Source: Melanocharis versteri (taxonomy: Eukaryota > Chordata > Aves > Passeriformes > Melanocharitidae). From it: DNA of 64,000 nucleotides. The stretch spans positions 1,013,036-1,077,035 of the forward strand of contig VZTG01009130.1 of assembly GCA_013397845.1 (NCBI GenBank), read 5' to 3'. The notes below the pieces were generated by a model. The model did not search any database and was not told where the DNA came from. It was given only the letters and a program-made list of their open reading frames with translations. Below, piece after piece: positions 25,301-33,870 of this stretch. The stretch's first letter is position 1; the number at the start of each line of letters is the position of its first letter. The position numbers were made by a program, and so were the translations under genes.

Positions 25301-27417
25301 TTAGGGGATGAGATTCCACAGTCCCAAAGTAATTGGACTCTTATGGTTCCCATTTCATGTATTTATACAAGCTGTACATACTGAGAAATGTGTCCCAAGT
25401 CTCAGAACAACTTCTGAGGTAGTTACATTATAAGATTCACTATTTCCATCAAAGGTAAGCCTGCCAAAACAGGGGCCAGCACTCCTCTTCAGAGCTGTGG
25501 AGTAGATTCCACTCCCTGTGCTTAGAGGCTTTTCCTATTGTACGAAGGAGAGCAAAGCATGTACATGAGCCGTAAAGTCTGCACAAGTGGGATTTCTAAT
25601 AGTTCATCTCATAAAGTCGTCGTACACAGGGCCTGTGGAACATGTGCATTCCGGAGCAGGTCACCTCAGCACACAAGGAGGGTCAGGACAGATGGGGTTA
25701 AGGCAGCATCGCTCACTGCCGCTAAAGAAGCTTCCGTTTTCTCACCCCGCAAGGCAGAGTCACGTTCTCACAGCTGTCAGCTCCTCTCTGTGAACCTCCT
25801 CTTCTCTGCACATCCTGCACCCTTGCAGCCCATCACAGGAGCTGCAGTTTTTAGGTACTGCTCACAAAGCTGTTCTGATGTGATGTATCTACTGTATGTA
25901 ATAAGAGCATCATTCCCCCCAAGGGGCCAGAATGTGCTCAGCTTCAGCTGCCCTGACTGACGTGTGACTTCTGCCTGAAAATGGCACCTGAGTGATAGAA
26001 GGCTTGCTTTCAATTGAAATTGGGCTGTTTCTATATGTGGTAAATGGATGACTCTTGCCATTGTATCAGCAGATGTTAGGAACTTGATTCTGCTTTGCCC
26101 TTTAGATAAATATTTTATTGCCAGAAGGGAATTTGCTTATTTCATAAGCTGCTCTGGACTATTGTGGGAAATCTCAAATTATGGCCTCCCTTTTCTTTTG
26201 ATTTTTGCCTCAAATTTGAACACTTAGCAGTATCAATTTGTTAAGGTTTGTTGTTCAAGCCACTTGCTTCTAAAAAACGTTAGGTAGCCAGGAGTTCTGC
26301 AGAGGTACCCCAGTGGGGATGCTGGATTTTGAATGGCAGCTCAGTGTCTTGGAAAAGTGTTCTCCTTTGGAGCTGCCTACGGCGGAGCGGTGCTAATGCA
26401 GGGCAGAGCGTACACAAGAGGGATCTCTTCAGTGAACCGTGCTGTGGAAGGATGGAAAGCACTTGAGAGGAAAGCTGTAAATGCAGCTGTGCTTAATGGC
26501 AGTCCAGAAGGGATGCTCTAAAAGTCAGCCAGACTTTTTGAGCTCAGATAACACTCAGGTCAACTCAGGATACAAGGCCTGTTGCCTCTAATTTGAAAGT
26601 TGTTCAGAACTGGTGTCACCTGCAGCGAGGCCTTTCCTTGTGTCAGGGGTTCATCTCCCAGTGGGAATGTATATTCAGAGAGACAGCTTTGGATAATACT
26701 GTGCATAAGAACAATGGGAAGTGATTAGTTAGTAATTTGTGCTTTTTACAGTAGCTCTATAAGTCAGTGAATATGGGGCTCTTCCCCCCAGCCTCCCCAA
26801 GAAAATGTGTTTGCAAGTCTGTGGGAGTTAGCATGGGTGTATTATTTTGGGAAAGTAATATGCCTGACCTCAAAAAGGAGGCTATGTTGAATTTTTAAAG
26901 CAGATGATAGTAAAAGTGTCTTGTCCATTTAGTGATCTAAACCTTGAGAGAAGATGGTGTGAAAACTACAGCAGACAGGTTCAGAAAACCTTGGACAAGC
27001 TGAAAATGGGAGGACATCAGAATGCTATGATACAGCATCTAACTGTTGGCATATCACTGTCTAACTATTCAAAATGTTTGCTCACCAGAACAGATAACAG
27101 ATAGTGATGTTGAAAGCTGACTTTTTTCTAGGGAAGTATCAGTACTGCATATGCCTCAATTAGAAGTAAATTAAGTACATTTTAATGTAATATTATGAGA
27201 TGCTGCTTTTCTCAGGTAACGGCTCATTTTATACTTCCTTGCATGAAAATTGTTAAGTTTCATGCTACAGTGAGTGCCACGGGGCAAGGTTGCATGAGGA
27301 ATGCTTTCTGCTGAAGAGTGTTTTGGGATCTTTTTCTCCCTACAGGAGAGCCACACAGATGAGCATGAAGGTGAAGAGCAAGTCCATGAACAGCCCCAGC
27401 AGCAGGATGAGTACTGA
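4202..27417 (+). CDS. MAPRE2: MAPRE2 (EB2/RP1), 3' five exons of a spliced gene, 5' end outside window
   Basis: Spliced coding region; join 4202-4347, 6305-6518, 17535-17674, 22143-22301, 27346-27417. EB proteins track growing microtubule plus ends: the N-terminal calponin-homology (CH) domain binds the lattice and the C-terminal EB-homology (EBH) coiled coil dimerises and recruits SxIP and CAP-Gly partners. The window encodes about 242 residues, starting within the CH domain near human residue 84 as I recall that protein, so total length should match the 327-residue human EB2. Signature stretches FMDMLFPGCISLKKVKFQAK, ANYDGKEYDPVEARQGQD and EKERDFYFGKLREIEL point to EB2 rather than EB1 or EB3. 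Every junction has GT/AG and phases agree (1, 0, 1, 0, 0). The upstream exons for the N-terminal extension and first CH half were not found in 1-4201 and should lie to the left. No frameshift or stop is seen. Confidence 0.96.
4348..6304. other. MAPRE2 intron
   Basis: About 2 kb, AT-rich, no repeat family or RNA gene recognised. Confidence 0.6.
6305..6518 (+). CDS. MAPRE2: MAPRE2 exon: end of CH domain and start of linker
   Basis: 214 nt. The acceptor ATCTTTTAG ends at 6304 and the donor GCAG|GTACTT begins at 6519. Entry phase 0, exit phase 1. It encodes VIPVEKLVKGRFQDNLDF through HHANSPTAG. The last CH helices contain the WFKKFFDANYDG segment; human EB2 has KKFYDANYDG as I recall it, a conservative Y to F change. 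The region after PPPDPGEQ begins the flexible linker. Confidence 0.95.
7096..7668 (+). mobile_element. Solo LTR of an avian endogenous retrovirus (ERVL-type)
   Basis: 573 bp starting TG (TGTATTGGGTTTTTC) and ending CA (GGGGTTAAACCACAACA). The flanking 5-mers GTGCT (7091-7095) and GTGTT (7669-7673) form a target-site duplication with one mismatch, and 5 bp is the length used by ERVL elements. Internal landmarks match an LTR family I know from neoavian genomes: CAGTGTTGATAAGGCATGGA, AGGCTGGGGGTGCCTGAGAA, then ACCTATTAAACTGTCTTTAT with the poly(A) signal ATTAAA at 7543. No internal retroviral genes are present. Same strand as MAPRE2. Confidence 0.88.
9200..9482 (-). mobile_element. CR1 LINE fragment, antisense
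   Basis: Matches the reverse complement of a CR1 3' region: AGCCTGTGTCTGTGCTTGGG, CAGGTGCAGGACCTTGCACT and GGCCATGCTGAACTTCATGA in the usual order. It is 5'- and 3'-truncated and diverged. Open frames across it are shadows of the old reverse-transcriptase ORF. Confidence 0.85.
13458..14215 (-). mobile_element. CR1 LINE 3' end, antisense
   Basis: About 750 bp. From left to right it follows the reverse complement of CR1: the 3' UTR (GAGATCATCCAGTCAAACTG, CCTCCCTGAACAGTTTGTTC), then TCTTCTCCAGGCTGAACAGA, TGCACTCTCTCCAGTTCACC and CTCACCAGTGCTGACTAGAG, then part of the ORF2 C-terminus. 5'-truncated as usual for CR1. Confidence 0.9.
15661..15732. repeat. A-rich low-complexity tract
   Basis: CAAA-type repeats and A runs broken by single C and G bases; no TE body recognisable upstream. 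Confidence 0.7.
17535..17674 (+). CDS. MAPRE2: MAPRE2 exon: Ser/Pro/Lys-rich linker
   Basis: 140 nt. The acceptor GTTTTTCAG ends at 17534 and the donor GAACAG|GTAAAT begins at 17675. Entry phase 1, exit phase 0. It encodes AAKSSPASKPGSTPSRPSSA followed by KKAAPSSSASKSDKDLETQV and IQLSEQ. This is the basic, Ser/Pro-rich linker, which in EB proteins adds electrostatic affinity for microtubules and carries phosphosites, running into the first turns of the coiled coil. It is the least conserved part of the gene against human EB2, as expected for a linker. Confidence 0.95.
17675..22142. other. MAPRE2 intron
   Basis: 4.5 kb. It has purine-rich low complexity at 17808-17830 and a T16-type run near 19171-19186. 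No gene or transposon recognised. Confidence 0.55.
22143..22301 (+). CDS. MAPRE2: MAPRE2 exon: EB-homology coiled coil
   Basis: 159 nt, phase 0 at both ends. The acceptor TTATATGCAG ends at 22142 and the donor CAC|GTAAGT begins at 22302. It encodes VHSLKLALEGVEKERDFYFG, KLREIELLCQEHGGENNDLV and NRLMEVLYASDEH. This is the parallel coiled coil and four-helix EBH module; the FYFGKLREIE segment lines the hydrophobic cavity that binds SxIP motifs. Dimerisation heptads are visible (L, L, V at the start, then I, L, L). Confidence 0.95.
22302..27345. other. MAPRE2 last intron
   Basis: 5 kb. The 140-codon open frame at 25538-25960 has no recognisable domain and no flanking splice context, so I do not call it a gene. 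Confidence 0.55.
27346..27417 (+). CDS. MAPRE2: MAPRE2 terminal coding exon: acidic tail ending DEY
   Basis: 72 nt including the TGA at 27415-27417. The acceptor TTTTTCTCCCTACAG ends at 27345 and has a strong polypyrimidine tract. It encodes ESHTDEHEGEEQVHEQ and then PQQQDEY. The acidic, Gln-rich tail closes with an aromatic residue after acidic residues, the EEY/F-type signal that binds CAP-Gly domains. Here the penultimate Glu pair is Asp-Glu; human EB2 ends EEY as I recall it. Confidence 0.93.
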   Translation, partial: ESHTDEHEGEEQVHEQPQQQDEY

Positions 27418-27920
27418 CTCACGCAGCATCTCTGACAATTTTCGTTTTGTGTGAGAACTTTCTTCTGGAGAATGGAACATGTGCGGCCTCAAACTTGAAA
27501 TCAGTTCACTCCCAGTCTGCCATTAACATTTATGTACCATAGTGAGTGCCAGCCAACCACTGCATTCTGTACCAATACTTTGCCAAGATGCATTTGCAGA
27601 CGTCTTCTTTCAGTGTATCTTCCCAAGAGGTTGTAGGGCTACATCACCTACTGTACATCACTGCAACTTCACCACTTGGCTGCTTGAGATTTGTTCTGCT
27701 CTTAAAAAAATATATATATTTATTTTTTTTCTTTTTTGTCTTAAGTATGATACACTTGTAACTTGTTCTAACATATTTATATTGGCATTTTGTGTGGCAA
27801 GGAGTTCTGTACCACTAGCTGTGTCTCTCACTTTGTGGTGCTTTTGTGTTTTCTAGTACATCTGCCTTGGGGCATCAATTTGGCTGAACAATTGGAATAA
27901 AGGGATACAGTGGATGTCAT
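27418..27920 (+). other. MAPRE2: MAPRE2 proximal 3' UTR
   Basis: Sequence after the MAPRE2 stop, non-coding in all frames at useful length. It has T-rich stretches near 27700-27740 and ends near the first canonical AATAAA (27896-27901), which is followed by G/T-rich sequence around 27938-27952. Cleavage about 15-25 bases after the signal is inferred. Longer forms using the signals at 29468 or 30289 are equally possible. Confidence 0.6.
27896..27901 (+). promoter_or_regulatory. Poly(A) signal AATAAA, proximal MAPRE2
   Basis: First AATAAA after the MAPRE2 stop codon, about 480 bases downstream, with a GT-rich stretch (GAGGTTGTATTGTGG) some 40 bases further on. Usage is inferred from sequence only. 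Confidence 0.55.
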
Positions 27921-29448
27921 ACTCAAGCCATAACGATGAGGTTGTATTGTGGAGGAAAATGCTTGTGTTGCTCACATTTATTCCTTTCCTGCCTTCACAA
28001 ATGGAAGGCAGAGCATCTGTTTCACTGGGAAATTTAAACCCCTCTGTTAGGAAGCTTGTTAAAAAGCTGCGTGTTATGTTTTTTGGCTTATTTCTGGAGG
28101 AAAAGACATCTACTTAAGCTTTTTGAAAACCCTCCCAGTTTCCTAACTAGTCAATAGACATTTCCCAGCTTTTCTTCCTTCCTGAGGAATCCAGTCCCAG
28201 CCTCCAGCTGCAGCTCTACCTCCGCAGAGCTCAGCGCTGAGGGAGGAGAGAAATCTCCTTGACACACGTGTAGCTGCAGGACATGGTCTCTGCCATCATC
28301 CTTGGCTTCCCGCCCCTCAGAGAAGGAGAAAGTAGGCCAGCCATTACTTTTCACTTCCCTTCCCCGTTCCACTGCCCCAGCCGAACAAGTATAAAAGACA
28401 GAAATTTTGTCACTAGTGCAAAGTATGGGGGAAAACAGCAACAGCACTGGCCCCGAACCCCACCCCAAACTCCCCTGTAAGTGGATGGTGGACACTGCAC
28501 AGGTTTAAGGCTGCTTCCAAAGCATGGAGAGGCAGTGAGGAGTCCTCCTGGAGACAGGGCACACATCAGAAGGGGACCATCTGACTGAGGGGCACAGAGC
28601 TGGTTCTGCGCTTGGCTGACCTTCCTCCTTCGAGGCCAGTGTGGTGCAGAACTGTGTGTGCACTGGAGATGTCTGCAGTGGGAGTGTTCCCTTCCAGTGT
28701 GGTCCCTGTTCTAAATGATGGTATTTTATAAACAGAGGTATCTTGAAGTGTAAAAAGCATTCCTTGTTCTTCTCATACCACTGTGCATTGTAGTCTCTCT
28801 GTTATTTAATGCCTGGTATTCTTGGTCTCTCGCTTCATTTTCTGAATTCTGGTTTGTTGTGCTGATTTAGCAGGTACGTGGAAGTCCCATCCCAATTGGC
28901 ATTCACTGAAAAACTCCACAGCCTATTGAACAGCTAAACCATTTGAGGCATTCATAGGCCCCTAAAGCGTTAGGTCCCCAGCTTATGCTTCCACAGAAAG
29001 GTTTCCAATGAATCAGCCCCCGGGCACGCACACACATGCACATGCAGTTTTCCATTCCTAATCAATCTTCTGCAGCTAAGTGGCTCTTAGTTAAATGTGA
29101 GAACCCTGCTGTTGTGTTGCACCACCGACAATATATAAAATACTGTTGAGCACCAGAACAGGTATTTCCAGTTCCTTGATCCTCCCCCTGCACAGCAGAA
29201 GAGTTTCTGGACCCTGCAGGCTGAAGTTTTCCCAGCCCTGCATCCAGTATTGACCTCACATCCTACCCAGTGATGAAATCAAAGTACTGCAACCTGCAGG
29301 CCAGTGCTTTCCTCTCCTATTTCAATTGGTTACAAATAAGGTCTGGTTTATAAAATCGTGTTTTTTCCAAAAGAATTATTTCCAAGAATCACCACAAATG
29401 GGGGAATTGTCATTTTTGTTGTATTTGTGTTTATTAGAACATATGTAC

Positions 29449-29473
29449 TTATTACAATTGTCATTGTAATAAA
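29449..29473 (+). promoter_or_regulatory. Second AATAAA (29468-29473) inside a perfect hairpin
   Basis: A 10-bp perfect inverted repeat, left arm TTATTACAAT at 29449-29458 and right arm ATTGTAATAA at 29463-29472, with a 4-base loop. The right arm contains all but the last base of an AATAAA. It is a candidate distal poly(A) signal for MAPRE2, about 2 kb after the stop. A T-rich patch with TTCTTCAT follows. Confidence 0.45.
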
Positions 29474-30288
29474 CAGTAGTTCTTCATAATACTGTTGAAG
29501 AGCAGTTACTAATTTTTTTCCAGACTCCAGAATGTCCTTTAACCTTTATGGGATCTCTGAATGGGGCAAGGAGTTTGGGATCAGGCTATAAACTTAATTT
29601 CATCAGCACGTCTCTACTTACTGGAGTTCATCCTTCTGCCAATGCTTGAGCAGATGCATGGAGAGCACTTCAAGGGAAAACATTTTTCTGAAGGTGCAAA
29701 TGGTTGGGGTTGCTGAGCTCCCCAGACGGTTCATAGCCAGGCTGTTGTGCCTCTCTGCTTTTCTCTCCTTTGAAGCACATCTAAAAAAAAATTTAAAAAA
29801 AAGCTGAACTTTGTTTCCTGAAAATTCCTTGTATCCTGTTTCTGATCTGAGGACCATAGCCCTCTCACTGCTTGTATCAAGGGGGGAGTGACTGGTGTAG
29901 GGAGCCAGGGCAGTGAAATACTTCGGGGGCACCAGAAATGTGGCTGTGCTGAGGGGAGAGCAGTGTTCTGAAAGGGGAAAGAGTTGTCCTTCCCCCCTAC
30001 CCCCTGTGAGTAACCCATTCTTCTGTTATGGTTTTAATATGCATTTGTAATTACCTTTACTAAATAGCACACCATAAAGCTTTGGTTATATATTAAATGT
30101 AAACTGAAAGGAATGTAAACATATGTATTGTTAATTATAAATAGATAAGTAATGGCATAATAGATACAAAAAAAGTCTTATTCAGATGTATCAGTCATTT
30201 TACATTATCCACAAACTGTCGCATGATAGAGTAGATTTTTGTCTGAATATGTGAATAACTTGACTTGCGTTTATCTTTTTACATATTT

Positions 30289-30294
30289 AATAAA
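30289..30294 (+). promoter_or_regulatory. Third AATAAA, distal candidate
   Basis: The sequence TTTAATAAAAAAATATATG lies in a strongly AT-rich tract (about 30040-30360). It could be a distal MAPRE2 poly(A) signal or chance in AT-rich DNA. Confidence 0.3.
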
Positions 30295-33044
30295 AAAATA
30301 TATGTTAAAATCTGTCTAGCTCTAGAGACTATTCGGAACATTCTAAAATAATAATTTTCTGGATTAAATACATATTTTTGAATCATCAGGGGCTGCATAT
30401 GGGAGCAGGAAGAAAAAGGCAGCTGCTTTAAAAGCCCAGAGATTCACTTACCCTGTGTGTGTGAATAGCATCTGTTTCCCCAAGAGCTCAGCAACCATAT
30501 TCCCATGTATAAATCAAAACAGAAAATGCATGTATGTATGTGCATGTAAACAGCACATTTTTCTTTATGGTAAATGCTTTCAGATTTTGGAGGGCTAACT
30601 CCCTTGGGTGTCAGTCAGAAACAAAACCGGCAGCAGCCAGGAGGCAAAGAGAGCGCTACAGAAGGATACTGAAGCTCCCAGTGGGTTTCCTGCAGTGGCC
30701 AAGTATTCAGGGATGAATCTTCAATGCAGTACCTAAAAGCTGCCTACATTATAGATTAAAGTATTAGGTTTTGTCGGGAGAAAAGGGGGAAAATTCATTG
30801 TAGTTCTCACAGCTCTGATCTTTTGTAGCATGAGCAGTGTTGCTGCAGTAGTTGCTGCTCAAGCCCAGGAACTCTGAGCCTTGGGTCAGGACCCTTTTCT
30901 TCTGAGTTGAAGTGACCCTGTTGTGAGCCACCAGCCTGCATCCCGCTGCTCCAGGTATCCCTGGGCTTCTGACACAGGAGGGGAGGATGAAGCAGGGACC
31001 AGAGGAGCCCATTTCCAACCCAGGTGTTCAAACCCAGGAGAGCAGCTCTTGTTTAGCTGCTTTTCATAAGACCAGGAGGAAGGCATGTCCTTTAGGGTTA
31101 GTGCAAATGCTCTAAAGCATAAAAAAATATGACATATTTTCCAGTTCAGATAGTTGAAAACTTTCTGCCATAATGTGACCAAAAAAATTTATTGTTAGAC
31201 TGTTAGGTCATCTACATACCTGACTTTGCAAAATAAATCTGTGACCATACAGCCCTATGAACAAAGCATTTTTCTTCCTATTCATTGAACCAGTTGCCAT
31301 CTACGATGGATAATAATTCAATATATACACTGTGCAATACATGATCTCTTTTTATACTTGTCTTTATACAGATTGTAGTGACAAACTGCTTTAAAGAGAA
31401 AAAAGAAAGTTATTTGCCATGTTTTCATATAGAAGGTGAAGAAGCTGGCCAGAGATTAATGTCCTTTAAAAGTGATACTCAGTTTCTGTTTAGAAAGGTA
31501 CAAGTGCAGGCAGGTTGTGGTAGTTCAAGTTTCATAATTTCATTTAATGAATATTTCAAAATACTCCATTCCAGTGCATCAAACTTCACCGCTTCTGTGA
31601 CCCTTATTTCCAACTGTTTCCTAAATAAGTGCAAGACAGATGGAAAAATGAAGACTGTCCACAGAGTTTCTCCAGTACAACCACATTCAATTTGGACTTA
31701 TTTTTGTTTATTGTGTCCTAATTATTTTCTCACCAGAATTTCCTCAATACTTGTGATGGACAGGTGAAATACAAACTGCCTTTATAAAGCAGGTGAGACT
31801 TTTGTGGCAGTGTATCAGGTATTGGATGTAGTATTTAACTTCATCAAACACTGAGACTGCTGGGTGCATGCAACAACATCAAACTCGTCACTCCCCTTCA
31901 AATACGGTCAGAACTGCCTTTTTTTGGCATCACCAAATAAAGAGCCTTCAGACTTACTCCAGGGGAGTCCTTGGGCAGTTACAGAGCTCCTCCATGGAAA
32001 CCCCATGCTCCCTGGGCATCACACAGGGTCAGGGCATGGCTGTCACACCAGCGGGAGGAAGGCTGGGAGATGCCTCTTGCAGCTGGACCGCAGTGGTGCT
32101 GAAGGGCATCCTCCCTTCCCTGCTGGGCTCTCGGCAAACCCTCTGACCCAGCACTACAGCATGACCTGTCCCCTCTGCCAAACTCAGACCTGAAGCTGCT
32201 TGAACGGTGACTCATCTGGTGTTCATTTGGGGGGTGCTTGTTTGGTAGGTGGAACATGGATTCTTTCAAACCTGAAGGAACCTTCCGAGTCAGAGTGGTA
32301 TTTCTGCTTTGTGAAGAGGGGAAGCTGATGTGCAGGCTTGTCCCCTGGTGCCTGTGGTAAGGGCTGCCTGGGGAAATCAGCCCTGTTGGTGTTGTTGCAG
32401 GGCAACTGCTGTACCAGGCGGTACCAGCTTAAGCTGAAGCTGTTCATACAATTTACCAGTGCTCAGCTGAAAATATTAATAGGAGCTACTGATGCATGGG
32501 TAAGTTAACTGGCGGGGGGGAAATGATCAGGCTAGTGATAAACCCACAGAAACAGTCTAAGAACTGAAAAAGATGAATTTCAGACGCAGCTCAGCAGCTC
32601 AAAAACCATTTCCACCTGGCTTCTGGCAAGTGAGATGGTTAAATAGTTAATAAACGTGCCAGGCTGTCAATCCCATCCCTCTGTGCTTACCTTGGGGAAG
32701 TGGACAGATTGTTTAATTAGTGCTTCAAGGCCACAAAGGCCCTCTGGCTAGGGCAGCGTATGAAAAGAGATGAAACTCAAATTCTTACTCCTTCCTCCAA
32801 GGCACACAGAAAACCCACGTGTATAATAGATGAAGGGAGCAGTTCTCATCTGCATGCAAACATGTAATGTTTAAAAAAAAAATTTCTTGTTTCTTTTCCT
32901 ATGACATTTTCTAAAACCACAAGAATTTGCTTCAAGCACACAGGCAAATAATGACTTGTTTAGCATTTCGCACTGGTAGATGATGTTGGACTGAAAATAG
33001 TTTTGCAGAGAAATTTGCGAATCTTTGAAGGTTTGCTGGCCAAA

Positions 33045-33804
33045 TTTATTTTCAGCTGTTTACCTTTGTAGGCTATGTTGTTCGTTGCTACTGAAATATA
33101 AACAATGTGCTTGTTACTGCCTAGAAAATAAGTAGAAGGGCCAGCTGCTGCTGTATAGAGCCTGCATTTCTGACAGGTCAGCTGAGGCTCATCTTAATGC
33201 TGAGAATGAGGAAAAAACTGTACGTTTCAAAAACACTTTACTGTACCCACAGCTTTCTGAGCTCATTCTCTTGTCTTCACACATTTGTATGAGGTGAGGA
33301 AAGACTGAATGTGCATAAGCCTTTCAGGAGGTTGTGTGGAAGAAATGAGTTGTGAGAAAATAAATATGGCAAATGAAGCAGGCACAGATGTCTGAGTGGG
33401 AAGGACGTACAGGGAGGGTTTGCATTGCTGGGGTCCCACTGGTGACTAGGCTGGGCAAAACCAGTGCTGGTTATAAACCGCCAAAGATCTCGTGTAACCC
33501 AGCATGGATTTATCCAGGACTTTGGACACAGTGGTAAGGAGGAGGAAGACAAAAGAGAGGCGAGTAACACAGTTTGGTAAAAAGAATAAATATCAACAGA
33601 ACAACTTGGTAAAGTTCTCTGCTAGACAGGCATCTTCCTCTGAGATGAAGCATCTTGCTGCATAGCTCATTGTCGCAGTGGTTCAGATATCTGTACTATT
33701 CTATTCTTTGGTTATTTTAATCAGATTCATTCCAACTATTTATCACATCAGAAGAGTTGCAACTCTCCACGTCAAGCGTTACAGTCTGATCGCAGTGCAG
33801 GTGT
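33045..33804 (-). other. EPT1-like 3' UTR (inferred)
   Basis: Minus-strand sequence from the TGA to the first clear AATAAA (TTTATT on the plus strand at 33045-33050), about 755 bases. A weaker ATTAAA lies at 33721-33716. A perfect 14-bp palindrome AGAGTTGCAACTCT sits at 33753-33766. I found no convincing SECIS element by eye. Confidence 0.45.
33772..33804 (-). other. Ten-codon in-frame tail after the TGA, with its own stop
   Basis: After the TGA (33807-33805) the frame continues for TPALRSDCNA and stops at TGA 33774-33772. SELENOI also has ten residues after its selenocysteine, though of different sequence. It is either 3' UTR or the C-terminal end of a selenoprotein form. Confidence 0.35.
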
Positions 33805-33870
33805 TCACTCTTGGACGCGTTTCTTCAGGGAAAAGATGTAAATGTTCAAGTGCTCACTCAGCTGCCTACC
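33805..33870 (-). CDS. EPT1-like terminal coding exon ending in TGA at the selenocysteine position
   Basis: 66 nt including the TGA. The acceptor CATTTCTCTTTAG has its AG at 33872-33871, and the entry phase 0 fits the donor at 34978. It encodes GRQLSEHLNIYIFSLKKRVQE then TGA. SELENOI reads VKQLSSHFQIYPFSLRKPNSD then its selenocysteine UGA, so the two TGA codons align without a gap. Annotated here as the stop; it could be read through (see findings). Confidence 0.85.
   Translation of the reverse strand, partial: GRQLSEHLNIYIFSLKKRVQE

Larger units (their letters stand above)
27921..33040. other. Space between convergent genes
   Basis: I see no exon, RNA gene or clear transposon here. It contains possible distal MAPRE2 3' UTR up to about 30.3 kb, an AT-rich stretch at 30.04-30.36 kb and scattered short open frames without domain-like sequence. 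Confidence 0.5.

Noticed and set aside
25538..25960. 140-codon plus-strand open frame
   Set aside because: No domain, no homology I recognise and it sits inside the last MAPRE2 intron; probably chance.
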